This document shows positions 11,083 through 18,043 of a stretch of DNA of 21,643 nt, piece by piece. Both the position numbers and the translations under genes were made by a program. How positions within the stretch are numbered: the stretch's first letter is position 1; each line of letters opens with the position of its first letter. The notes under the pieces were generated by a model. The model was not told the DNA's origin. It saw only the letters and a program-made list of their open reading frames with translations, and made no database searches. Origin of the DNA: Clostridia bacterium (GTDB lineage: Bacteria > Bacillota_A > Clostridia > Christensenellales > Aristaeellaceae); assembly GCA_017412025.1 (NCBI GenBank), contig JAFQOY010000173.1:1-21643 (forward strand), read 5' to 3'.

Positions 11083-11125
11083 AGCTCCCTGCTGAGGGAG
11101 CTGTCAGCGAAGCTGACTGAGGGAG
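11083..11125. repeat. REP-like tandem hairpin element between oppF and oppA
   Basis: Two adjacent perfect hairpins: AGCTCCCT-GCTG-AGGGAGCT (11083-11102) and GTCAGC-GAA-GCTGAC (11103-11117). They are followed by a second copy of TGAGGGAG (11118-11125) that can compete for CTCCCT. There is no T-run, so a simple terminator is unlikely. The sequence looks like the short palindromic interspersed elements I recall from gut Firmicute genomes; this was not searched. It could stabilise the upstream mRNA or reduce read-through. Confidence 0.5.
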
Positions 11126-11143
11126 TATTTATTGGTTGAACCG

Positions 11144-11156
11144 TGAAAGCGTTTCA
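11144..11156. promoter_or_regulatory. cre/LacI-family-like operator upstream of oppA
   Basis: TGAAAGCGTTTCA is a near-perfect palindrome with a GCG core. It is one base shorter than the CcpA cre consensus (TGAAAGCGCTTTCA). It lies about 35 bases upstream of the oppA start codon. TTGAAC at 11136-11141 could be a -35, but I see no good -10 partner. Confidence 0.4.
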
Positions 11157-11191
11157 ATAAATCTGGAAATTTTTTAAAGGAGGATACCTCT

Positions 11192-12961
11192 ATGAAAAAG
11201 ATCCTTGCTCTGGTTCTGGCCCTGGCTATGGTCATGGCGCTGAGCCTCACCGCTCTGGCTGACGGCGAGATCGTCAACGTCATGTACGGCGGCGGCACCC
11301 CGGAATCCATGGACCCGGCTCTCAACTCCGCGTCCACCGGTTCCAACCTCATCCGTCTGGCCTTCGCCGGCCTGATGGGCACCCGCGTGGTGGATGGCGT
11401 TGCGACCAGCGAGCCGGAACTCGCTGAGAGCTACACCATCTCTGACGACGGCCTCGTCTACACCTTCACCCTGCGTGAGGGTCTGAAGTGGTCCGACGGC
11501 AGCGATTTCCTCGCTTCTGACGTTGTCAAGAGCTGGAACCGCGCTGCTGACGTTGACCTGGGCGCCGCTTACGGCTTCCTGTTCGACGTCATCGACGGCT
11601 ACGGCACCGAGAGCCTGAACGTTGTGGCGGACGACGCCGCGCGTACGCTGGTTGTCACCCTGAAGGCGCCGTGCGCGTACTTCCTCGAGCTGTGCGGCTT
11701 CACCACCTACTGCCCGGTGAAGGTCGATGTGGCTGACAACGAGGGCGCCTGGGCGACCAAGCCGGAAACCTTCATCGGCACCGGCCCCTTCAAGATGGTC
11801 TCCTACAAGGTCGACGACGTCATCGAGTACGTCAAGAACGAGAACTACTGGAACGCCGAGAATGTGAAGCTGGGCGGCGTCAATGCCTACCTGTCTGAGG
11901 ATTCCGTTGCGATCCTGGCCGCCTACGAGGCGGGCGCTGTTTCCTTCATCCAGACCATGGATCCGGCCGAGTTCGAGCGTCTGAACGCGACCTATCCGGG
12001 CGAGCTGCAGATCAAGGAGCAGATCGGTACCTACTACGTCCTGTTCAACGTGCACAAGGACCTCTCTCCGGAAGGCAAGGCCTTCTCTCAGGCTGAGCAG
12101 TCCAAGGCCCGTTATGCGCTGGGCCTGATGGTCAACCGTCAGGATCTGGTCGACTACGTCACCATGGGCGGCCAGGTTCCGGCTACCGGTTTCTATCCGG
12201 TCGCGCTGGGCGACGGCCACAGCGCTGTTGCGCGCGGCGAGGGCGAACTCTACACCGAGTGGTATGCCAACACCGCCGTGTACTCTGAGGAGTATCCGAA
12301 CTACACCGTCGATCAGGTCGAAGGCGCGACCATCCTGATGGACCTGGGCTACAGCTACACCGGCTCCCTGGCCGAGGGCAACCTCCAGTTCACCGACGTT
12401 CCGGTCTTCGAGTTCGCCTTCAACCAGAACGCCACCAACTCCGCGATCGTTCAGTACGTCCAGGAGTGCTGGAACATCTTCGGCATCCAGGCGACCATCA
12501 ACACCGAAGCCTGGGCTACCCTGCAGACCAAGCTGGGCAACGGCGACGCCGAGGCCTCCCGTATGGGCTGGGTTGCTGACTTCAACGACTGCGTGAACTT
12601 CCTGGAGATCTTCATCAGCGCTTCCGGCAACAACTATCCGCGTCTGGGCCAGGATCTGGGCGACTACACCCGCTACACCGAGAACACCGCTACCGCTGGT
12701 ACCGGCGCGTTCTGGGGCAAGAACAATGATCAGACCTGGGCTGAGTGCTACGATGCTCTCGTCGCCGCGATCAAGAACGAGACCGACTCTGCCAAGCGTG
12801 CCGAGCTGTGCGCCGAGGCTGAGAACATCCTGATGGCGACCGGCGCTGTGGCTCCGCTGTACTACTACACCAACCCGGTCATGGTGAAGCCGAACGTTCA
12901 GAACCTCGCTGTTCTGCCGACCGGCGACATCGTCTGGAACTACGCCTACCTGGCCGACTAA
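11192..12961 (+). CDS. oppA: Opp/Dpp-type ABC importer, solute-binding protein (OppA-like, SBP family 5)
   Basis: 589 residues. It starts at 11192 with AAAGGAGG 8 bases upstream. Residues 1-23 are a signal peptide ending ALA before D24, with no lipobox cysteine, so it looks like a soluble exported protein rather than a lipoprotein. The mature protein has SBP_bac_5 hallmarks: PESMDPALNS near the N-terminus, LAESYTISDDGLVYTFTLR, LREGLKWSDG and the GTGPFKMVSY stretch (about 190-199). Length is in the family range. It is the last gene of the operon, after the ATPases, with a strong terminator at 12986-13013. Codon choice is very regular (gcc/gct, ctg, ggc), suggesting high expression. Ligand unknown; peptides are the default for this class, but glycosides and metals are also known. 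Confidence 0.92.
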   Translation: MKKILALVLALAMVMALSLTALADGEIVNVMYGGGTPESMDPALNSASTGSNLIRLAFAGLMGTRVVDGVATSEPELAESYTISDDGLVYTFTLREGLKWSDGSDFLASDVVKSWNRAADVDLGAAYGFLFDVIDGYGTESLNVVADDAARTLVVTLKAPCAYFLELCGFTTYCPVKVDVADNEGAWATKPETFIGTGPFKMVSYKVDDVIEYVKNENYWNAENVKLGGVNAYLSEDSVAILAAYEAGAVSFIQTMDPAEFERLNATYPGELQIKEQIGTYYVLFNVHKDLSPEGKAFSQAEQSKARYALGLMVNRQDLVDYVTMGGQVPATGFYPVALGDGHSAVARGEGELYTEWYANTAVYSEEYPNYTVDQVEGATILMDLGYSYTGSLAEGNLQFTDVPVFEFAFNQNATNSAIVQYVQECWNIFGIQATINTEAWATLQTKLGNGDAEASRMGWVADFNDCVNFLEIFISASGNNYPRLGQDLGDYTRYTENTATAGTGAFWGKNNDQTWAECYDALVAAIKNETDSAKRAELCAEAENILMATGAVAPLYYYTNPVMVKPNVQNLAVLPTGDIVWNYAYLAD

Positions 12962-12985
12962 TCCGGGTAATCGTCAGAACCTCCG

Positions 12986-13013
12986 GCTCCTCCCGCAAGG
13001 GAGGAGCTTTTTT
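12986..13013 (+). terminator. Rho-independent terminator of the opp operon
   Basis: A 9-base-pair perfect stem (GCTCCTCCC with GGGAGGAGC) and a GCAA tetraloop are followed by TTTTTT. It begins 25 bases after the oppA stop. Confidence 0.95.
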
Positions 13014-13196
13014 GCAGCAGAGAATGCACGTTTCATGCACTGCGCCGCCGATTTATGCAGGAGAATGCAGAAGGAGCATCCGTCACTTTCCTGCAAAAAT
13101 GAATTGCATAATGCAGGGAATGGAAAAATCATGCAGGAACTGGTATGTAAGCGTGAAAAAATGAACGAAGAAGTGCAAAAAAATGCAAAAATACTC

Positions 13197-13225
13197 TTGC
13201 ATGCTAAAGCGATGAATGGTATAAT
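13197..13225 (+). promoter_or_regulatory. Promoter of the DUF3798 importer operon
   Basis: -35 TTGCAT (13197-13202), a 17-base spacer and a perfect -10 TATAAT (13220-13225). Transcription is expected to start near 13232, about 100 bases before the first gene. Confidence 0.8.
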
Positions 13226-13243
13226 GAATCCACTCTTTCGAAA

Positions 13244-13294
13244 GGAACCATGTTGGTTCCGATGATTGGCCATTTCACATTCCGAGGCATCGGA
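13244..13294 (+). other. Leader with two mutually exclusive hairpins
   Basis: GGAACC (13244-13249) pairs with GGTTCC (13255-13260). Alternatively TCCGATG (13258-13264) pairs with CATCGGA (13288-13294). The two helices share bases 13258-13260, so only one can form. Both lie ahead of the ribosome binding site (GGAGG, 13321-13325). A regulatory switch is possible but unproven. Confidence 0.3.
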
Positions 13295-13332
13295 GTGCTG
13301 CAAATAGGAATAAACAACTTGGAGGTAATCCT

Positions 13333-14463
13333 ATGAAGAAGCTGCTTTGTCTGGCCCTGGCCCTCGTTCTGTGCCTGGCGCTGGCCGCCGGCGCTGTCGC
13401 CGAAGGCAACTGGAAGATCGCCATCATGACCGGTACCGTTTCCCAGGGCGAGGAAGAGTTCCGCGCCGCTGAGAAGGCCATCGCCACCTGGGGCGCTGAC
13501 CACATCGTGACCGCTACCTATCCGGACAACTTCATGTCCGAGATGGAGACCACCGTGTCTCAGCTCGTCGCTTTCGCCGCTGATCCGGACGTCAAGGCCA
13601 TCGTGATGTGCCAGGCTGTTCCGGGCGCGAAGGCTGGTTTCGACAAGATCCGTGAGATGGGCCGCGACGACATCCTGCTCATCGCGGGCGTGCCGCAGGA
13701 GGATCCGGCTGTTATCTCTGCCGCTTCCGACATCGTTATGTACGCTGACGAAATCGCTCAGGGCGACTCCATCATGGAGAAGTGCGCTGAGTGGGGCATC
13801 GAAGTGTTCATCCACTACTCCTTCCCGCGCCACATGGCGATGGAGCTGATCGTCGGCCGCCACGAGCTCCTCAAGGCGAACGCCGAGGCTCTGGGCATCG
13901 AGCTGGTTGACGTTACCGCTCCGGACCCGACCGCTGAGGCCGGCCTGTCCGCTTCCCAGCAGTTCATCCTCGAGGATGTTCCGCAGCAGATGGAAAAGTA
14001 CGCTGGCAAGAAGGTCGCCTTCTTCACCACCAACTGCGGCATGCAGCCGTCCCTGCAGACCGCGATCCTGGATCAGCCGAACGCCTACTATCCGCAGCCG
14101 TGCTGCCCGTCCCCGTACCATGCCTTCCCGGCCACCCTGGGCCTGGAGCTGGCCATCGGCGGCGATGACAACGAGGCTCTGAAGGCGATCGCTGCGAAGC
14201 TCGCCGAGCATGACGCTGTCGGCCGTTACTCCACCTGGGCTTCCCCGGTCAACATGGCTCTGATCGAGGTTGGCGTTGAGTACGCGAAGGGCTACATCGA
14301 CGGCGTGATCACTTCCCGCAACGACGGCGCGAAGCTGGCCGAGATGTTCAATGCGAAGATCGAGGGCGCGAAGGTTGCCAACTACACCAATGCGGAAGGC
14401 ACCACCTTCGACAACTACTACACCGTTCTGCTCGCTCCGGTTGACTTCAACGACTATCTGTAA
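13333..14463 (+). CDS. DUF3798 family exported protein, presumed solute-binding protein of an ABC importer
   Basis: 376 residues. It starts at 13333 with GGAGG 7 bases upstream. Residues 1-23 are a signal peptide ending AVA before E24, again without a lipobox cysteine in the right place. I recognise the DUF3798 family from GTVSQGEEE (34-42), TYPDNFMSE (62-70), the SFPRHM motif (163-168), APDPT (196-200) and QQFILEDVP (209-217). The alternating beta/alpha pattern resembles periplasmic-binding-protein type I folds such as those of BmpA/RbsB. A cysteine-containing segment TTNCGM...CCPSPYHAFP (232-266) is noteworthy. It precedes an RbsA-like ATPase and two matching permeases and is not accompanied by any other binding protein, so it is very likely the receptor. 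Ligand unknown. The family call is from recognition, not a search. Confidence 0.85.
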   Translation: MKKLLCLALALVLCLALAAGAVAEGNWKIAIMTGTVSQGEEEFRAAEKAIATWGADHIVTATYPDNFMSEMETTVSQLVAFAADPDVKAIVMCQAVPGAKAGFDKIREMGRDDILLIAGVPQEDPAVISAASDIVMYADEIAQGDSIMEKCAEWGIEVFIHYSFPRHMAMELIVGRHELLKANAEALGIELVDVTAPDPTAEAGLSASQQFILEDVPQQMEKYAGKKVAFFTTNCGMQPSLQTAILDQPNAYYPQPCCPSPYHAFPATLGLELAIGGDDNEALKAIAAKLAEHDAVGRYSTWASPVNMALIEVGVEYAKGYIDGVITSRNDGAKLAEMFNAKIEGAKVANYTNAEGTTFDNYYTVLLAPVDFNDYL

Positions 14464-14504
14464 GATTTTCTGCAGATTACACTGCTGATAAAGTCCGGTA
14501 AGAG

Positions 14505-14539
14505 CCGACCCGCTTCTGCTGAGGAGGCGGGTCGCTTTT
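14505..14539 (+). terminator. Probable attenuating terminator inside the DUF3798 operon
   Basis: CGACCCGC (14506-14513) pairs with GCGGGTCG (14527-14534), with further pairing in the loop. It is followed by CTTTTCGATTT, a short, interrupted T-run. It sits between the binding-protein gene and the ATPase gene with no new promoter visible after it. It probably lets the binding protein be made in excess over the membrane complex. Confidence 0.65.
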
Positions 14540-14566
14540 CGATTTGAACCAAAAGGAGGAATCATC

Positions 14567-16165
14567 TTGGCCGCGGAATACGTTCTCGAGATGAGAGACA
14601 TCACCAAGAGATACGGTGAAAATACGGTCCTCTCGAACGTCTCCCTCAAGGTACGCCCCGGCGAAATTCATGCGCTGCTGGGCGAAAACGGCGCAGGCAA
14701 GAGCACGCTGATGAACGTGCTGTTTGGTATGCCTGTCATTCATACGACCGGTGGATTTGACGGCGAGGTGCTCATCAACGGTCAGAGCACGCACATTGCC
14801 TCACCGCACGACGCGATGCTCAAGGGCATCGGCATGGTCCATCAGGAGTTCATGCTCCTGCCGGGCTTCAATATCGCTGAAAACATCAAGCTGAACCGCG
14901 AAATCTCCTCTCCCAATGTAATCTCCCGCATTCTGGGCAAGAATCTGGAAACGCTGGACACGAATGCGATGGCTTTCGACGCCCGCAAGGCGCTCGACAG
15001 CGTCGGCATGTCCATTGATGAATATACGATGGTGAACGGACTGCCGGTCGGCTACATGCAGTTTGTCGAGATCGCCCGTGAGATCGACAAGACCGGCATC
15101 AAGCTGATGGTCTTTGACGAGCCGACCGCCGTGCTGACGGAGTCTGAGGCCGCTCAGCTGATCAAGGTCATGAAGCAGATCGCGGCCACCGGCATCGCGA
15201 TTATCTTCATCACGCACCGCCTTGACGAGGTCATGGCTGCTGCGGACGCGATCACCATCCTGCGCGACGGCAAGCTGGCCGCGACGCGCGAAATCAAGGA
15301 TACCTCCGTCATTGAGCTGGCTGAGCTGATGATCGGCCGCAAGGGCGAGGGCGTGATCAAGGTGGAGCACCGCGATGCGCCGCACGGCGAAGTCGCGATG
15401 CGCGTCACGGATCTGTATGTCAACATGCCGGGCGAGGAAGTCCGCGGCGTTTCTTTTGACGTTTACAAGGGCGAGATCATGGGCATCGGCGGTCTGGCCG
15501 GACAGGGCAAGATCGGTATCCCGAACGGCGTGATGAGCCTGTATCCCACCGAGGGCGAGGTGGAGCTCTTTGGCGAGAAGCTGGTAATGGGCAATGCGGG
15601 CGACGCGCTGCGCAGCGGCATCGCGATGGTCTCTGAAGACCGCAAGGGCGTCGGCCTGCTGCTGGATCAGTCCATCGAGGATAACATCGTCTTCAACGCC
15701 ATGCAGATCAAGGGCGAGTATCTGACCAAGTTTGGCCCGTTCACCAACAAGAACGACAAGGCGATCCGCGACGTGGCCAAGAAGATGATTAAGGATCTGG
15801 ATATCCGCTGCTTTGGGCCGCTGCAGCACACCGGCACGCTCTCCGGCGGCAACCAGCAGAAGGTCTGCATTGCGCGCGCGCTGGCGATGGATCCGAAGTT
15901 CCTGTTCGTCTCTGAGCCGACCCGAGGCATCGACATCGGCGCGAAGGCGCTGGTGCTGGAGACGCTGGTCAAGCTCAACCGCGAGCAGGGCATGACGATC
16001 GTCATGGTTTCCTCCGAGCTTCAGGAGCTGCGCTCCATCTGCGACCGCATCGCGATCGTGTCGGAGGGCAAGCTCGTCGACGTTCTGGCGCCGGACGCCT
16101 CCGATGCGGACTTCGGTCTGGCGATGTCGGGCATCAAGCCGGGCGAGCACACGGAAAGGGGATGA
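14567..16165 (+). CDS. Sugar/nucleoside-type ABC importer ATPase with two fused ABC domains (RbsA/YufO-like)
   Basis: 532 residues. The start is TTG at 14567, with AGGAGG exactly 7 bases upstream; the weak codon fits lower output than the binding protein. Domain 1: Walker A GENGAGKS (39-46), HQEFML Q-loop region (92-97), degenerate signature LPVGYMQ (159-165) and Walker B LMVFDEPTA with E185. Domain 2: eroded Walker A GLAGQGK (309-315), intact signature LSGGNQQ (425-431) and the class-typical Walker B ending SEPTRGID (449-456) with Ser in the usual Asp position. One composite site is thus expected to be the main hydrolytic one, as in RbsA and MglA relatives. It is 6 bases before the first permease gene. 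Confidence 0.93.
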   Translation: MAAEYVLEMRDITKRYGENTVLSNVSLKVRPGEIHALLGENGAGKSTLMNVLFGMPVIHTTGGFDGEVLINGQSTHIASPHDAMLKGIGMVHQEFMLLPGFNIAENIKLNREISSPNVISRILGKNLETLDTNAMAFDARKALDSVGMSIDEYTMVNGLPVGYMQFVEIAREIDKTGIKLMVFDEPTAVLTESEAAQLIKVMKQIAATGIAIIFITHRLDEVMAAADAITILRDGKLAATREIKDTSVIELAELMIGRKGEGVIKVEHRDAPHGEVAMRVTDLYVNMPGEEVRGVSFDVYKGEIMGIGGLAGQGKIGIPNGVMSLYPTEGEVELFGEKLVMGNAGDALRSGIAMVSEDRKGVGLLLDQSIEDNIVFNAMQIKGEYLTKFGPFTNKNDKAIRDVAKKMIKDLDIRCFGPLQHTGTLSGGNQQKVCIARALAMDPKFLFVSEPTRGIDIGAKALVLETLVKLNREQGMTIVMVSSELQELRSICDRIAIVSEGKLVDVLAPDASDADFGLAMSGIKPGEHTERG

Positions 16166-16171
16166 TGAACA

Positions 16172-18043
16172 ATGACGCAGAAAAAGTCCAGAGTGATTGT
16201 TGCAGCGGCGCTGTTCCTCGTCGCTGCCGTGCTGATCGTGCTCGGCGCGGTCAATATTCCGCAGAGAACCGCCCAGAAGGGCAATGAAATCATCGATACC
16301 CTGCGCATCCGCTCGCTGCTCAATGCGACGGGCGAGGGCGTGGTGGACAGCTATGTGGCCATCGCCAAGAAGGAAGCGACGGCCGCTGCGAAGGCTGCCG
16401 GCGGCGGCATGGCCGCTATCCGCGAGGCGGTTGCCAAGGCGGAGGAGGAAACCCGTGCCAAGTATTCCAGCACGGCGACCGACTACTCCGCGATCGATAC
16501 CACTGCGCTGAGCGCGGCTGTGGCGGATTACGCCGCTGCGCTGAGCAAATACGATGCAGCGGCGATTGAGGCGGAAAATGCCTACATCGCTGAGCATAAG
16601 GCTGAAGCTGAGGCGGCTGCTGCCGCCGAGCGCGAGGCGAAGATCGCCGCAGGCGAAGAGGTGGGCGAGGAGTCGGAGGTTACCGTCGATATGTCCGGCT
16701 TTGTCGCGACGGAGGAGATGGCCGCGCTTGAGGCGGCCGCCGATGAGCAGTATGTCAATGTTGGCGAGGCGCTCAAGGGCATCTATCCGGTGCTTGACGA
16801 CAGCGCGCTCGCGACCCTGAAGGGAACCATCAAGAGCATTGTCTACCAGCGCGGCGACAATTTCACCGCGAAGTATGACCGCTATGTTGCGGCGGGCAGC
16901 GATGCTGCGCTGGAAAACAAAATGGGCGCGATGATGGTTCGCTATGCCGACGACATGATCTATGTGGGTCTGGGCCTGGTCGTTGCCGGTCTGGTGATCC
17001 TCTTCTACGAGGTGTTGGTGGCGAAGCTCGGCATTCCGCGCGTCATCATCGGTCTGTTCTTCATCCTGCTGTGCTTCATGTGCCTGCTGTATGATCTGTC
17101 CCTGCCGACGCTCCTTTCCAACTCTCTGGTCCGCATGGGCATGAACTCCATCATGGTTCTGGCCATGGTGCCGGGCATCCAGTGCGGCATCAGCCTCAAC
17201 CTGGGTCTGCCGATCGGTCTGGTCTGCGGCCTCATCGGCGGCCTGATGACCATCGAGCTGGAGATTCCGGGCGTGCTGGGCTTCGTCTTTGCCATGGTGA
17301 TCGGCGGCCTGCTGGCTGCCGGCTGCGGCTGGTTGTATGCGCAGCTGCTCAACCGCCTCAAGGGCGAGGAGATGGGCGTCACCACGTACGTCGGTTTCTC
17401 CATCGTTTCCCTGATGTGTATCGCGTGGCTGGTGCTGCCGTTTAAGAGCCTCAAGCTCCGCTGGCCGCTGGGCACGGGCCTGCGCAATACCATCGGCCTT
17501 GACAAGACCAACTTTGCGCATGTGCTGGATGATTTCCTGGCCTTCAGGATCGGCAGTTTTGATGTGCCGACGGGTCTGCTGCTGTTCATGCTGCTGGCCT
17601 GCTTCCTGGTCTGGCTCTTCAGCCGCTCCAAGACCGGCATCGCCATGCAGGCCGTGGGCAACAACCCGCGCTTTGCTGAGGCGACCGGCATCAACGTCGA
17701 TAAGATGCGCGTAATCGGCACCGTGTTTTCCACGGTTCTGGGCGCGATCGGCATTCTGGTCTACTCCCAGAGCTACGGCTTCATGCAGCTGTACACGGCG
17801 CCGCGCCAGATGGGCTTCATCGCTGCGTCTGCGATCCTGATCGGCGGCGCGTCCACGTCCCGCTGCAGAATCAGCCACGTGCTCATCGGTACGTTCCTGT
17901 TCCAGGGCGTTCTGACGCTGGGCATGCCGGTGGCGAACGTGCTTGTTCCGGGCTCTACGATTTCCGAAACCCTGCGTATCCTGATTTCCAACGGCATCAT
18001 TCTCTACGCGCTGACCAAGTCTGGAGGTGGATCTCGTGGCTAA
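16172..18043 (+). CDS. ABC importer permease (BPD_transp_2 family) with a large extra extracytoplasmic domain
   Basis: 623 residues, nearly twice the usual 320-350. It starts at 16172 with AAGGGGA about 9 bases upstream. An N-terminal membrane helix (about 7-28) is followed by roughly 230 hydrophilic residues (30-262), rich in Ala and Glu, with probable coiled-coil stretches at about 65-95 and 130-160. The permease core begins at about 263 with eight or more helices. Its cytoplasmic loop AVGNNPRFAEATGINVDKMR (494-513) is the hallmark of RbsC/BmpC/LivH-type permeases and docks on the ATPase. If helix 1 places the extra domain outside, it would face the DUF3798 receptor. It is followed by an 8-base overlap with the second permease gene, so the two are coupled. 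Function of the inserted domain is unknown. Confidence 0.9.
   Translation: MTQKKSRVIVAAALFLVAAVLIVLGAVNIPQRTAQKGNEIIDTLRIRSLLNATGEGVVDSYVAIAKKEATAAAKAAGGGMAAIREAVAKAEEETRAKYSSTATDYSAIDTTALSAAVADYAAALSKYDAAAIEAENAYIAEHKAEAEAAAAAEREAKIAAGEEVGEESEVTVDMSGFVATEEMAALEAAADEQYVNVGEALKGIYPVLDDSALATLKGTIKSIVYQRGDNFTAKYDRYVAAGSDAALENKMGAMMVRYADDMIYVGLGLVVAGLVILFYEVLVAKLGIPRVIIGLFFILLCFMCLLYDLSLPTLLSNSLVRMGMNSIMVLAMVPGIQCGISLNLGLPIGLVCGLIGGLMTIELEIPGVLGFVFAMVIGGLLAAGCGWLYAQLLNRLKGEEMGVTTYVGFSIVSLMCIAWLVLPFKSLKLRWPLGTGLRNTIGLDKTNFAHVLDDFLAFRIGSFDVPTGLLLFMLLACFLVWLFSRSKTGIAMQAVGNNPRFAEATGINVDKMRVIGTVFSTVLGAIGILVYSQSYGFMQLYTAPRQMGFIAASAILIGGASTSRCRISHVLIGTFLFQGVLTLGMPVANVLVPGSTISETLRILISNGIILYALTKSGGGSRG

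Larger units (their letters stand above)
13014..13332 (+). promoter_or_regulatory. Control region of the DUF3798 importer with clustered TGCA motifs
   Basis: This non-coding stretch contains eleven TGCA sites between 13025 and 13201 (starts near 13025, 13036, 13056, 13066, 13092, 13105, 13112, 13132, 13174, 13184, 13198). Many are in the form ATGCAG or ATGCA. Fewer than one is expected by chance in that length. Several gaps are near 10 or 20 bases, so the sites would face the same side of the helix. The cluster ends inside the -35 box of the promoter at 13197-13225. A leader of about 100 bases follows. Confidence 0.5.

Noticed and set aside
11083..11125. Ordinary terminator after oppF
   Set aside because: Both hairpins are perfect but no T-run follows, and the operon would be cut before its receptor gene. 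A REP-like element fits better.
13024..13202. CRISPR-like array from the repeated TGCA motifs
   Set aside because: The repeats are only 4-6 bases, spacing is irregular, and no cas genes are present.
13035..13265. A possible 76-residue gene upstream of the DUF3798 gene
   Set aside because: No ribosome binding site. It runs across the terminator-to-promoter interval and through the promoter itself, and its Met-Gln repeats only reflect the TGCA motifs.
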